From positions 62,001 to 126,000 of the forward strand of contig NZ_JNYE01000001.1 in NCBI RefSeq assembly GCF_000717185.1: a stretch of 64,000 nt of DNA, in the 5' to 3' direction. How positions within the stretch are numbered: position 1 is the stretch's first letter; every line of letters begins with the position of its first letter. Made by a program: the position numbers and the translations under genes. The notes under the pieces were generated by a model, which saw only the letters and a program-made list of their open reading frames with translations, was not told where the DNA came from and ran no database searches. This DNA comes from Kitasatospora phosalacinea. GTDB lineage: Bacteria; Actinomycetota; Actinomycetes; Streptomycetales; Streptomycetaceae. Shown here piece by piece: positions 37,603 through 49,752 of the stretch.

Positions 37603-39192
37603 ATGACCGTACACAATCCGGGGCCGGACTCGGCCGATGTCCAAACGCTCAGAGCGGAGTTGGACGAACTACTGAGGGCGCGGCAGTTCGCCGCGCAGCG
37701 CGAACGCAGACTCGCCGAAGCCGTCCGGGGCGGCCACGAACCCGACCACGCGCCCGCGTACGGCCGCCCGCCCAGGCAGCCCGATCCCGAACTGCTGCGG
37801 CAACTCGTCCAGGCCCAGCACCTCCGCGAAGGACTCGGCGCACGCTGCCTGGAACTGAGCGACCGCCTCCTGGCTGCCGAGGACCGGCAGTTGGCGGGCC
37901 GACTGGCCAACGGACCCTCCCCCGCCCTGCCCGACACTCCCCGGAGCCGCACCGAAGAACCCGGGGCCCACCACCGCCCGACCGGGCCGACCGCTTCCCT
38001 GGTGCCTCCGCAACGCCAGTTCCCCACCGGGGCCCGCTTCGGCAGCGGACACCGCACCGGCCCCGCCCCCGACCGGAGCGCCGCATCCGAAGAACCGAGC
38101 GGCACGACCGATGCCGCCGCCCCGATCACTCCCCCGACCGCCGACGCCCCGCAGCTGCGCGGCGCCCGGTTCGGGACCAGCCGCCCGCTGCGGCTCGCCC
38201 GGCAGAGCGACGACCCCGCTGCCGCCTCCGTTCCCCCGCCCCGCACCGACAGCGGACAACACGGCACGGCCGCCCGGGGCAGCAACCCGAACGCCGGAAC
38301 GGATGAACCCGTCGGCACCTCCTGGGCCAGAACGCGCCCCCCTCACACGGGCCTTGACAGCAAAAGGGCCGGAAGCACCGTCCCCCCGCACGCCGGAGGC
38401 GACAACACCGGCAGCAGCACCGGCAGCGGGCCCCGGGCCAGGACGGGCGTGGAGTTGGTCACCCTCGTCCAGCGGATCGCCGACCTGCACCGGCAGGGTG
38501 CGGTGCACGAGTCCGCGGCCCTCGTCGGCCAGGCGGCGCTGATGATCACTCCGGGCGACCTGGTCGCACTGGCCACGCTGCTGCGTGCCGAGGGACCGGC
38601 CGGTTCCTCCACCTATCTGGCCAGGTCGGTGGCCGCCGGCGCCCCGGAGCACGCGGCGGCCGCCCTGGCCGAACTACGCCGCGCGGGGCTGGTGGACGAG
38701 GCCGCCGACCTGTTCCACGCCCTGTGGTCGGTGAGCACGCAGGTCCTCCCGGCGCTGCTCGCGGCGCTGGAGCAGTCCGGGCAGTCCGCCGACGGGCAGA
38801 CCCTGCTGTGGGAGCGCGCCTCCGCCCCCGCCGCTGAACTCTCCGAACTGACCGGGAAGCTGCGGTCGGCCGGGCGTTCCGACGACGTCCGCCACCTGCT
38901 GCGCCAGGCGGCGGGTCGACCGGTCGGGGAGGTCGCCGCGATCGCCGCTGCGCTGGACGGGGAGTCAGCTGCCGAGCTGGTCGGCGAGCTGGTGCGGATG
39001 CGTTCGGCGAGCGATGTCGGCCAGTTCGCGGCCGCGGTCCGGGATTCGGCGGAGTTGTACGACGCGGTGCTGTTCGCCGCCGACGGCCTGGAGGAGAACC
39101 GGGCCCGCAGCGCGTTCGCGGCGCTGCGCACCGCCGGATTGCCGACCGAGTCGGCACCCAGGTCCCGGCCGAAGTCCCGCCTGCGCCGCTGA
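37603..39192 (+). CDS. Large hypothetical protein with coiled-coil start and helical repeats
   Basis: 529 residues, no signal peptide. Residues 8-45 (DVQTLRAELDELLRARQFAAQRERRLAEAV) are a probable coiled coil, and 60-95 continue helical. About 100-285 is Pro/Thr/Arg-rich and disordered, with a repeated GARFGSG/GARFGTS motif. From about 290 to 520 come Ala/Leu-rich helices with repeated LVGELVRMRSASDVGQFAAAVR-like elements, similar to alpha-solenoid repeats. Codon use is normal, so it is a real gene; similar coiled-coil/disordered/solenoid proteins are common in Streptomyces. Function unknown. Confidence 0.75.
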   Translation: MTVHNPGPDSADVQTLRAELDELLRARQFAAQRERRLAEAVRGGHEPDHAPAYGRPPRQPDPELLRQLVQAQHLREGLGARCLELSDRLLAAEDRQLAGRLANGPSPALPDTPRSRTEEPGAHHRPTGPTASLVPPQRQFPTGARFGSGHRTGPAPDRSAASEEPSGTTDAAAPITPPTADAPQLRGARFGTSRPLRLARQSDDPAAASVPPPRTDSGQHGTAARGSNPNAGTDEPVGTSWARTRPPHTGLDSKRAGSTVPPHAGGDNTGSSTGSGPRARTGVELVTLVQRIADLHRQGAVHESAALVGQAALMITPGDLVALATLLRAEGPAGSSTYLARSVAAGAPEHAAAALAELRRAGLVDEAADLFHALWSVSTQVLPALLAALEQSGQSADGQTLLWERASAPAAELSELTGKLRSAGRSDDVRHLLRQAAGRPVGEVAAIAAALDGESAAELVGELVRMRSASDVGQFAAAVRDSAELYDAVLFAADGLEENRARSAFAALRTAGLPTESAPRSRPKSRLRR

Positions 39193-39310
39193 ACGGGCTT
39201 CCGCCCGGCTCTTCGTTCCTCCGGCCCGGCCGCGGGCGGGAACGGGGAGCAGGAGGCCAGTGGAACGGAGCGACTGGGCCGGGCCGTTGGGCGCGTCCGC
39301 CCCGAGAACG

Positions 39311-39359
39311 CCGTCCGGCCGACGGGACGCCCCGGGAGGGGCGCCCGTCGGCCGGACGG
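39311..39359. terminator. Strong bidirectional hairpin before glyS 3' end
   Basis: A 16-bp perfect stem (CCGTCCGGCCGACGGG and complement) encloses a smaller CGCCCC/GGGGCG hairpin. It lies between the convergent 37603 gene and glyS. Confidence 0.75.
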
Positions 39360-39365
39360 AGGACT

Positions 39366-39409
<44 letters not shown>

Positions 39410-39450
39410 AACTGACCAGCCCGCTGCGGCGCTGTTTCCGGTGCCCGGTG

Positions 39451-40833
<1,383 letters not shown>

Positions 40834-41083
40834 AGTGCTCTCTTCAGTACGACGGCACGGTCAGGGCGCGGCTGGTTGCGCGCGCCCGAATAACTCAGGG
40901 TACCGGGGATGCAGGGGCGGGGTTCAACTCGATAGTGGCACGGGCGGGCCGCCGGGTGGCTGTACCGGGAGTGAACAGCCGTGCGTTCTCCGGCGTGTTG
41001 GAGGTTGCCCGGTGAGGCTGCGGCAGCACGACGGCGAGGACGGCGCCGCGGGCTCGTAGGGGACGGCCCCACCCAATGCAAGT

Positions 41084-41098
41084 TGACAATCATTTCCA
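41084..41098. promoter_or_regulatory. Zur box 1 upstream of znuA
   Basis: TGACAATCATTTCCA, a 7-1-7 imperfect palindrome close to the streptomycete Zur consensus TGAAAATCATTTTCA. It overlaps a good -35 element (TTGACA, 41083-41088). Confidence 0.78.
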
Positions 41099-41105
41099 GA
41101 TAAGA

Positions 41106-41120
41106 TGAGAATGGTTGTCA
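41106..41120. promoter_or_regulatory. Zur box 2 overlapping the znuA start
   Basis: TGAGAATGGTTGTCA, a second 7-1-7 site centred 22 bp after box 1. It reaches the ATG at 41120, so zinc-bound Zur would cover the -10 region and start. With TTGACA and a GAGAAT -10 (18-bp spacer), the transcript may be leaderless. Confidence 0.7.
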
Positions 41121-42094
41121 TGAAGATTCGTCGCCCCTCCCCCCCGGCAGCCCTCGCCGTCACCGCCGTCGTCGGATCGCTGCTGCTCTCCGCCTGCGGC
41201 GGCGTCAGCAGCGCGGCGGGGAAGGACGGCGGCAAGCTGGAGGTGGTGGCCTCCTTCTACCCGATGGAGTTCCTGACCCGGCAGATAGGCGGGGAGCACG
41301 TCAAGGTCACCGACCTGACCGCCCCCGGCGTGGAGCCGCACGACCTGGAGCTGACCGCCAAGCAGGTCGCGGCCGTCCAGCGGGCCGACGCGGTGGTCTA
41401 CCTGAAGGGCCTGCAGCCGACCGTGGACAAGGCCGTCGCGCAGTCCCACGTCAAGCACGCGGTGGACGCCACCGCCGTCTCCCCGCTGGTGGACCACCAC
41501 CTGGACGAGGGCGGGGAGGACGAGAACGAGGCGCACGACGGCGAGCAGGGACACGAGCACGAGCACGAGGGCGCGACCGGCGACCCGCACATCTGGCTGG
41601 ACCCGACCCGGTACGCGGCGGTGGCCCGCAGCGTGGGCGCCGAGTTCGCGGAGATCGACCCCGCCAACGCCGCCGACTACCAGCGCAACACCGACGACCT
41701 GGTGGCCCGGTTGACCTCCCTGGACGGGGAGTTCAAGAAGGGCCTGGCCGACACCGACACCCGGACCTTCGTCACCAGCCACGCCGCGTTCGGCTACCTC
41801 GCCGACCACTACGGGCTGGAGCAGGTCGCGATCAACGGGGTCGACCCGGAGGCCGAGCCCACCCCGTCCCGGATGGCCGCGATCCAGCGCGCCGCCAAGG
41901 AGAACGGCGCGACCACCGTCTTCTTCGAAGCCCTGGTCAGCCCCAAGCTCGCCGAGACCGTCGCCACCGACCTGGGGCTCAAGACCGCCGTGCTCGACCC
42001 CCTGGAGGGGATCAAGGAGCCGGACCGGAACGACTACTTCTCCGTCATGCGGCAGAACCTGACCAACCTGCGGGCCGCACTCGGCGCCCGCTGA
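41120..42094 (+). CDS. znuA: Zinc ABC transporter substrate-binding lipoprotein
   Basis: Captures extracellular Zn2+ for the ZnuBC importer. 324 residues from ATG 41120; in-frame ATGs at 41105 and 41111 would place the Zur box inside the coding sequence, so they are less likely. The lipoprotein signal ends in LLLSACGG. The cluster A-I metal-binding fold has VVASFYPMEFLTRQIGG, PGVEPHDLELTAKQ (His ligand), a His/Asp/Glu-rich loop HHLDEGGEDENEAHDGEQGHEHEHEG, GDPHIWLDP (His), and TSHAAFGYLADHYGLEQVAI (His). The His-rich loop marks a zinc, rather than manganese, binding protein. Confidence 0.94.
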   Translation: MKIRRPSPPAALAVTAVVGSLLLSACGGVSSAAGKDGGKLEVVASFYPMEFLTRQIGGEHVKVTDLTAPGVEPHDLELTAKQVAAVQRADAVVYLKGLQPTVDKAVAQSHVKHAVDATAVSPLVDHHLDEGGEDENEAHDGEQGHEHEHEGATGDPHIWLDPTRYAAVARSVGAEFAEIDPANAADYQRNTDDLVARLTSLDGEFKKGLADTDTRTFVTSHAAFGYLADHYGLEQVAINGVDPEAEPTPSRMAAIQRAAKENGATTVFFEALVSPKLAETVATDLGLKTAVLDPLEGIKEPDRNDYFSVMRQNLTNLRAALGAR

Positions 42095-42145
42095 ACCATC
42101 CGAGCGGACCTGAGCGAGCGGCGAGAGCAGAGCGAGGAACCACCT

Positions 42146-43060
42146 ATGAGTGCTGTCATTTCCCCGACAGGCTCCGACCGGCCGCGTCCGTCCTCCTCCG
42201 AGGCCACCGGACCCGGCGACACCGGCCCCGACCACACCGACCCCGGCCGCACCAGCCCCGCTGACACCGGGCCCGCGGACACCGGACCCGCGGACACCGG
42301 ACCCCCGGTCGTCGCCCTCCGGGGCGCGGTCGCCACCGTCGGAGGGCGGCCGGTGCTGCGCGGCGTCGACCTGACCGTCCGGCCGGGCGAAGTGGTCGCC
42401 CTGCTGGGCGCCAACGGCTCCGGCAAGTCCACCACCGTGAAGAGCGTGATCGGCTCGGTGCCGCTGGAGCACGGCGACCTGGAACTGTTCGGGCGCCCCC
42501 GCCGCAGGTTCCGGGACTGGCACCGGATCGGGTACGTCCCGCAGCGCACCACCGCGGCCGGCGGGGTGCCGGCCACCGTCCGCGAGGTGGTCTCCACCGG
42601 ACGGCTGCCGCAGCACCGGCTGCTGCCGTTCCGCCGCAAGGACCGGGCCGCGGTGGACCGGGCGCTGACCGCCGTCGGCATGCTGGACCGGGCCGGAGAC
42701 GGGGTGGCCCACCTGTCCGGCGGGCAGCACCAGCGGGTGCTGATCGCCCGCGCCCTGGTCGGCGTCCCCGACCTGCTGATCATGGACGAGCCGATGGCCG
42801 GGGTCGACGTGGACAGCCAGCAGGTGCTCGCCGACATCCTCCGCAGCGAGGTGGAGCGCGGCTGCGCGGTGCTGCTGGTGCTGCACGAGCTCGGCCCGCT
42901 GGAGCCGCTGATCGACCGCGCCGTGGTGCTCCGCGACGGCTGCGTGGCGCACGACGGGCCGCCGCCCCGGAACGTCGGCCAGCACGCGCTGCCCGGCCAC
43001 GACCACGTCCACCCGCACGCCGACGACCACCACCGCACCACCCAGGGGCTACTGGCATGA
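42146..43060 (+). CDS. znuC: Zinc ABC transporter ATP-binding protein
   Basis: 304 residues. An N-terminal Pro/Gly/Thr/Asp-rich extension of about 50 residues with ADTGP repeats is unusual. Then comes the ABC domain: Walker A LLGANGSGKSTTVKSVIG, Q-loop YVPQRTTA, signature HLSGGQHQRVLIARAL, Walker B LLIMDEPMAGVD, and H-loop LLVLHELG. The C-terminal HDHVHPHADDHH is a His-rich tail that may bind zinc. It lies 51 bp after znuA and overlaps znuB by four bases. Confidence 0.94.
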   Translation: MSAVISPTGSDRPRPSSSEATGPGDTGPDHTDPGRTSPADTGPADTGPADTGPPVVALRGAVATVGGRPVLRGVDLTVRPGEVVALLGANGSGKSTTVKSVIGSVPLEHGDLELFGRPRRRFRDWHRIGYVPQRTTAAGGVPATVREVVSTGRLPQHRLLPFRRKDRAAVDRALTAVGMLDRAGDGVAHLSGGQHQRVLIARALVGVPDLLIMDEPMAGVDVDSQQVLADILRSEVERGCAVLLVLHELGPLEPLIDRAVVLRDGCVAHDGPPPRNVGQHALPGHDHVHPHADDHHRTTQGLLA

Positions 43061-44070
43061 TCGAGATGTTCCAACCCGACTTCATGCAGCGGGCGTTCCT
43101 CGCCGCCGTCCTGGTCGGCGTCACCGCGCCCTCGATCGGCATCTACCTGGTGCAGCGCCGACAGGCGCTGATGGGCGACGGCATCGGGCACGTCGCGCTG
43201 ACGGGCGTCGGCCTCGGCTTCCTGTTCCAGGCCAACCCGATGTGGACGGCGGTGCTGGTCTGCGTGCTCGGCGCCGTCGTGATGGAGCTGGTCCGGGCCC
43301 GCGGCAACCAGCGCGGCGACATCGCGCTGGCGATGCTCTTCTACGGCGGCATGGCCGGCGGCAAACTGCTGGTCTCGATGAGCAGCCAGTCCGGCGCGGG
43401 CAGCCTGGAGAGCTACCTGTGGGGCTCCATCCTGTTCGTCTCCCCCGGCGACCTGGCGGTGATCGGCCTGCTCGCCGCGGTGGTCCTCGCGGTCACCGTG
43501 GGCCTGCGCCGCCAACTGTTCGCGGTCTGCCAGGACGAGGAGTTCGCCCGGGTCACCGGCCTGCCGGTGCGGGTGCTGAACCTGCTGCTCGCGGTGATGG
43601 CCGCGGTCACCGTGACCGTCGCCATGCGGGTGGTCGGCCTGCTGCTGGTGAGCGCGCTGATGGTGGTCCCGGTGGCGGCCGCCCAGCAGTTGACCCGCTC
43701 CTTCGCGGCCACCCAGGCCACCGCGATCGGCGTGGGCGTGGTGACGGCGCTGCTCGGCGTCGGCACCTCCTACCAGGCCGACCTGCCGTCCGGACCGACC
43801 ATCGTCTTCCTCGCCATCCTCACCTTCGCCCTGTTCAGCGCGATCGCCGCCCCGCTGGCCAGGCGGCGCCACCGGGCCTCGGCCGAACACGGTCCGGCGG
43901 TGTGCGACGTGGCCCTGCCCGGCGGCGCGAACTCCACCCGCGATCCGGGAACCGCGGAGGGCGCCGGCGCAGTCGTGGAGACCACGGAGCCGGTCCGGGC
44001 ACCGGCGGGGGCCGCGGTCGGCAAGCCGTTGTCGGGGGAGTCACTGTCAAGTCGGGGGCTGGCACAATGA
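43057..44070 (+). CDS. znuB: Zinc ABC transporter permease
   Basis: 337 residues with eight to nine membrane helices of the ABC-3 family: DFMQRAFLAAVLVGVTAPSIGIYLVQRRQALMGDGIGHVALTGVGLGF at the start, AMLFYGGMAGGKLLVS, SYLWGSILFVSPGDL, CQDEEFARVTGLPVRVLNLLLAVMAAVTVTVAMRVVGLLLVSALMVVPVAAAQQL (coupling helix and core). A cytosolic tail of about 75 residues after SAIAAPLARRRH is longer than usual. Its ATG overlaps the znuC stop (ATGA). Confidence 0.94.
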   Translation: MIEMFQPDFMQRAFLAAVLVGVTAPSIGIYLVQRRQALMGDGIGHVALTGVGLGFLFQANPMWTAVLVCVLGAVVMELVRARGNQRGDIALAMLFYGGMAGGKLLVSMSSQSGAGSLESYLWGSILFVSPGDLAVIGLLAAVVLAVTVGLRRQLFAVCQDEEFARVTGLPVRVLNLLLAVMAAVTVTVAMRVVGLLLVSALMVVPVAAAQQLTRSFAATQATAIGVGVVTALLGVGTSYQADLPSGPTIVFLAILTFALFSAIAAPLARRRHRASAEHGPAVCDVALPGGANSTRDPGTAEGAGAVVETTEPVRAPAGAAVGKPLSGESLSSRGLAQ

Positions 44071-44075
44071 TGTGC
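44062..44075. promoter_or_regulatory. Short palindrome between znuB and zur (GCACA-ATGA-TGTGC)
   Basis: A perfect 14-bp inverted repeat at the end of znuB, 31 bp before the zur start. It could be an operator for an internal zur promoter. It does not match the Zur consensus well. Confidence 0.35.
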
Positions 44076-44105
44076 GAAACCACCCGATCAGCAGGAGGAC
44101 CCACG

Positions 44106-44528
44106 GTGACAACCGCAGGCCCGTCGCCGCGCGCGCGATCGACTCGGCAGCGCACCGCCGTCTCGGCGGTCCTGGACGAGATTGAGGACTTCCGCAGCGC
44201 GCAGGAACTGCACGACATGCTCAAGCACCGGGGCGACTCGGTGGGTCTGACCACCGTCTACCGCACGCTGCAGTCGCTGGCCGAGGCCGGCGAGGTGGAC
44301 GTGCTGCGCACCGCCGAGGGCGAGGCGGTCTACCGGCGGTGCAGCAGCGGGCACCACCACCACCTGGTGTGCCGGCACTGCGGGGCGACCGTCGAGGTCG
44401 AGGGCCCCGCGGTCGAACGCTGGGCCAACGCGGTCGCCGCCGAACACGGCTTCAGCGACATCGCGCACACGCTGGAGATCTTCGGCACCTGCGGCGACTG
44501 CGCCGCCAAGCAGCAGCAGGCGGAGTAG
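44106..44528 (+). CDS. zur: Zinc uptake regulator, Fur family
   Basis: Zinc-dependent repressor of the uptake operon. 140 residues from GTG 44106, which follows GCAGGAGGA. Winged helix STRQRTAVSAVLDEIEDFRSAQELHDMLKHRGDSVGLTTVYRTLQSLAEAGEVDVLR; the HHHHLVCRHCG motif with the structural zinc site completed by CGDCAAK; and sensory ligands in SGHHHHLVCRHC and HTLEIFG. Placement after znuACB matches the conserved streptomycete zur-znu arrangement and explains the two Zur boxes. Confidence 0.95.
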   Translation: MTTAGPSPRARSTRQRTAVSAVLDEIEDFRSAQELHDMLKHRGDSVGLTTVYRTLQSLAEAGEVDVLRTAEGEAVYRRCSSGHHHHLVCRHCGATVEVEGPAVERWANAVAAEHGFSDIAHTLEIFGTCGDCAAKQQQAE

Positions 44529-44574
44529 CCGCACGGCGACCGGGCGGCGTGCGCCGCCCCGGCCCCGGCAGCAG

Positions 44575-44612
44575 CGAGGGCCCGGATCGGAGCAGTCCGA
44601 TCCGGGCCCTCG
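44575..44612. terminator. Terminator after zur
   Basis: A 17-bp perfect stem (CGAGGGCCCGGATCGGA) with a 4-nt loop, 46 bp after the zur stop. Confidence 0.82.
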
Positions 44613-44673
44613 GCCGTCCCGCGCCGCACGGGCGCACATCACACGGGCCCCACCGCACGCGCCCGCACCGCAT

Positions 44674-44713
44674 GGGCCCACCTGCCGCGCGGGCCCGTGC
44701 GGCAGGTGGGCCC
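44674..44713. terminator. Terminator after uppS
   Basis: A 15-bp perfect stem (GGGCCCACCTGCCGC) with a 10-nt loop directly downstream of the minus-strand uppS stop. Confidence 0.75.
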
Positions 44714-44727
44714 GCGCGGCGGGCCGG

Positions 44728-45561
44728 TCAGCGCTGCGGCGGGAGTTCGGCGTTGACGTCGTTGGGGAGCGCCCCGCCGAAGCGGCGGTCGCGGCGGGCG
44801 TACTGCTCGCAGGCGCGCCACAGGTCGCGGCGGTCGAAGTCCGGCCAGAGCACGTCCTGGAAGACCAGCTCGGCGTAGGCGGACTGCCAGGCGAGGAAGT
44901 TGGAGGTGCGCTGCTCGCCGCTGGGGCGCAGGAACAGGTCGACGTCCGGCATGTCCGGGTAGTACAGGTACTTGGCGAACAGCTTCTCGTTGACCTTCTC
45001 CGGGTTGAGCTTCCCGGCGGCGACGTCGCGGGCGATCGCCAGCGCGGCGTCGGCGATCTCGGCCCGGCCGCCGTAGTTGAGGCAGAAGTACAGCGTCATC
45101 GCGTCGTTGTTCTTGGTCTGCTCCTGGGCGACCTGGAGCTCCTGGACCACGCTCTTCCACATCCGCGGCATCCGGCCGGCCCAGCGGATCCGGATGCCCA
45201 TGGCGTCCATCTCGTCGCGGCGGCGGCGGATCACGTCCCGGTTGAAGTTCATCAGGAACTTCACCTCGTCCGGGGAGCGCTTCCAGTTCTCGGTGGAGAA
45301 CGCGTACAGCGAGAGGTTCTTGACCCCGACCTCCAGGCAGCCGCGCAGCACGTCCAGGACGACGCCCTCGCCGACCCGGTGGCCCTCGGTGCGGGGCAGG
45401 CCGCGCTCCTTGGCCCAGCGGCCGTTGCCGTCCATGACCACCGCGACGTGGTTGGGGACCAGCTCACCGGGGATCTTCGGCGGCTTGGCACCGCTCGGGT
45501 GCGGGGCCGGGGCCTCGTACGTCCGCTTGCTGCCGAACAGCCGTCGCGCGACCATGCTCAT
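44728..45561 (-). CDS. uppS: Isoprenyl (undecaprenyl) diphosphate synthase
   Basis: cis-Prenyltransferase adding isopentenyl units to make the long-chain lipid carrier for cell-wall synthesis. 277 residues from the ATG that overlaps the recO stop (ATGA) and follows [33 protein letters not shown] is the diphosphate-binding P-loop with catalytic Asp; [18 protein letters not shown] and [21 protein letters not shown] follow; [30 protein letters not shown] carries the RxxxxR/S and E residues for IPP. The N-terminal basic extension suits membrane association. It forms a recO-uppS operon. Confidence 0.95.
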   Translation of the reverse strand: MSMVARRLFGSKRTYEAPAPHPSGAKPPKIPGELVPNHVAVVMDGNGRWAKERGLPRTEGHRVGEGVVLDVLRGCLEVGVKNLSLYAFSTENWKRSPDEVKFLMNFNRDVIRRRRDEMDAMGIRIRWAGRMPRMWKSVVQELQVAQEQTKNNDAMTLYFCLNYGGRAEIADAALAIARDVAAGKLNPEKVNEKLFAKYLYYPDMPDVDLFLRPSGEQRTSNFLAWQSAYAELVFQDVLWPDFDRRDLWRACEQYARRDRRFGGALPNDVNAELPPQR

Positions 45562-46304
45562 TTCTCCACGTATCTCATCGAGCGGATGCCCCGCTCCAGG
45601 TGCCACTGCAGGTAGGCGGCCACCAGCCCGCTGCCCTCGCGCCAGTACCGCGGCTCGCAGCCGTCGGCGGTCTGCCAGTCTCCGGAGAGCAGCGCGCCGA
45701 GCAGTACCAGTGTCTCAGGGGAGGGTACGGCACTTCCGGGCACCCGGCAGTCGCCGCACAGCACGCCACCGGCCTGGAGCGAGAAGAAGCGGTTGGGGCC
45801 GGGCAGCCCGCAGCGGGCGCAGTCGGTGAAGCTCGCGCCGTAGCCGTTGACGGCGAGCGAGCGCAGCAGGAAGGCGTCCAGCACCAGGTGCGACTGGTGG
45901 GTGCCGGCGGCCAGCGTGCGCAGGGCGCCGACCAGCAGCAGGTACTGCTGGACGGCCGGCTGGCCCTCGTTCTCGGCGAAGCGCTCGGCGGTCTCCAGCA
46001 TCGCGGTGCCCGCGGTGTAGCGGGCGTAGTCGTCGACGATCCGGGCGCCGTAGGGGGCGATGGTCTCCACCTGGGTGCACAACGGCAGGGTGCGGCCGAC
46101 CAGTTCGCTGCCGCGGCTGAAGAACTGGATGTCGACGTGCGAGAACGGTTCGAGGCGCGCGCCGAACTTCGACTTGGTCCGGCGCACTCCCCGGGCCACC
46201 GCCCGCACCTGGCCGTGCTGGCGGGTCAGGAAGGTGATGATCCGGTCGGCCTCGCCGAGCTTCTGGGTGCGCAGCACGATGCCGTCGTCGCGGAAGAGAC
46301 TCAT
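45558..46304 (-). CDS. recO: DNA repair protein RecO
   Basis: Recombination mediator helping RecA load in the RecFOR gap-repair pathway. 248 residues. Start [62 protein letters not shown] is the OB-fold with basic DNA-binding strand. The C-terminal zinc finger [25 protein letters not shown] is intact. The ATG at 46304 was chosen over an upstream GTG/ATG because the OB-fold begins there. It ends overlapping uppS. Confidence 0.95.
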   Translation of the reverse strand: MSLFRDDGIVLRTQKLGEADRIITFLTRQHGQVRAVARGVRRTKSKFGARLEPFSHVDIQFFSRGSELVGRTLPLCTQVETIAPYGARIVDDYARYTAGTAMLETAERFAENEGQPAVQQYLLLVGALRTLAAGTHQSHLVLDAFLLRSLAVNGYGASFTDCARCGLPGPNRFFSLQAGGVLCGDCRVPGSAVPSPETLVLLGALLSGDWQTADGCEPRYWREGSGLVAAYLQWHLERGIRSMRYVEK

Positions 46305-46509
46305 GGTGGAACCCATTGTCCCGCACCCCGCCGACAACCCGGCCGGACGGCGGCAGAAGCGGCAGAAGCGGCGGAGACAGCAGAGGCGGCGGCGCGCAGC
46401 CGTGAGCCCGCACCGGGGTTGTGGGGGCTTTCACCCGTGCGGTGCGGGACACGGCGGGCCCGGGAGGGGGGATTTCGGGCCCGGCTCGTGGGTGGTGCGG
46501 ACGGAAAGG

Positions 46510-46556
46510 AGAGAAGGCGGGAGGCGGGAGGCGGGAGACGGAAGGAAGGAGGGACG
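46510..46556 (+). repeat. GGCGGGA purine-rich repeats
   Basis: Three copies of GGCGGGA followed by GGAAGGAAGGA-like units, in the 250-bp gap between recO and the TerB gene. Confidence 0.6.
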
Positions 46557-46558
46557 GG

Positions 46559-47224
46559 TCAGTGCGAGGCGCGGGTGGCCGCCTCCAGCAGCTGGTCGAC
46601 CTGCGGGGTGGTGAGGCGCAGGCAGCGGCCGACCACGGCGAGCGCGGCCCGCTCCTGCGGGAGGTAGCGGCCGTCGGCCAGGGCGACCATCGCGCCGAGG
46701 GTGAGCAGTCGTTCGCGGCCCTGGACGGCGAGGTGCGGGGCGAGCGGTTCGAGCGCGGCGTGCAGTTCGACGGCGAGTCCGCCGCCCTCGACGTCCACGT
46801 CGATCGGTTCGCCGCCGCCGTGGCCGGAGAGCGCGGCGAGCGCGGCCAGCACCTGGGCCTCGCCGCAGTCGTCGAACCCGGCCTCCTTGATCACCGCGCA
46901 GGCCGCTTCGCGTCCGCTGCGCCCGGCGGTGCCACCGGCGGCGAGCGCGGCCAGGGCGATGGTGTACTGGGCGTCGCGGAGCATCGCGCCGAGCCGGACC
47001 GAGGTCAACTGCTCCAGGGCGTCGACCCCGTAGCGGGCGCGGCAGGAGGTGCACTGGACGCCGCGGACCACGCCGCCGAGCGGCAGGACCGGCGTCCCGA
47101 GCAACCGCAGCCACCGTCGGCCGTGCTGCCGACGGTAGTTGCGGTCTCCACCACAGCCCGGGCAGAAGAATTCACCGAGGACATCCGTCCGCCACCGAGG
47201 GCGAACACCCCACAACCCTGTCAC
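46559..47224 (-). CDS. Zinc-ribbon plus TerB-like domain protein
   Basis: 221 residues, GTG start. The N-terminus has a four-cysteine zinc ribbon split by a hydrophobic hairpin (EFFCPGCGGDRNY... RGVQCTSCRARYGV). The rest (about 78-220) is helical and TerB-like: MLRDAQYTIALAALAAGGTAGRSGREAACAVIKEAGFDDCG and LLTLGAMVALADGRYLPQERAALAVVGRCLRLTTPQVDQLLEAA, where ALADGRYLPQE is the acidic metal-binding type segment of TerB. Common in streptomycetes; role unknown, probably stress-related. Confidence 0.8.
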   Translation of the reverse strand: MTGLWGVRPRWRTDVLGEFFCPGCGGDRNYRRQHGRRWLRLLGTPVLPLGGVVRGVQCTSCRARYGVDALEQLTSVRLGAMLRDAQYTIALAALAAGGTAGRSGREAACAVIKEAGFDDCGEAQVLAALAALSGHGGGEPIDVDVEGGGLAVELHAALEPLAPHLAVQGRERLLTLGAMVALADGRYLPQERAALAVVGRCLRLTTPQVDQLLEAATRASH

Positions 47225-47571
47225 GGCGCCACTCCCCAGACATGGCAGGCGGCCTGCACATCAATGGGCAGGTCACGCGACCGGACGCCGACGTCGTCCC
47301 ACCGACCCCGGTTCCGGTCCGACGATGTTGCCACGGTTACCGGCTCGTGTCAGCACCCTGAACGGGTGCCGAGGGGAAAATTTGTGACCGGGGCCACATC
47401 CGGTCGGCGACACCGCCCCGAGCCCCGCACCACGGGCCGGACATCTCCTGATGACCCGTCAATCTCCTTTGCGGGAAAGGCGGGAGACCCTCAAGGGCGC
47501 GGCCCGCAGAAGCGCGGAGGGGACCCGCCGGTGGCGGGCCCCCTCCGAGGACGCGGGAGCGCGGGGCGGCG

Positions 47572-49547
<1,976 letters not shown>

Positions 49548-49647
49548 GATGCCGCCACTGTAACAAGACGGACGGGGCCGGCGCAGTGAGCCCTGCCACG
49601 ATCCCACCCACTGAGACGCCCGGCGGGCGGCGGACCGGTGCCCGCCG

Positions 49648-49683
49648 GCCTCCCGCCGGCCTCCCGCCGACCTCCCGCCGACG
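49648..49683 (+). repeat. CCTCCCGCCG(A/G) tandem repeat
   Basis: Three to four copies of an 11-bp unit in the promoter gap between leuA and the emfourin-like gene. Confidence 0.7.
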
Positions 49684-49752
49684 GCGGACCGGCTGCGGGG
49701 AGTTGGTGAAAAGCCTCGGCAAACCCCTCCGTTGCGTAGCACACTGACAACC

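Noticed and set aside
41105..41119. Upstream in-frame ATG codons (41105, 41111) as znuA start
   Set aside because: They would put Zur box 2 and the -10 region inside the coding sequence and add charged residues ahead of the lipoprotein signal.
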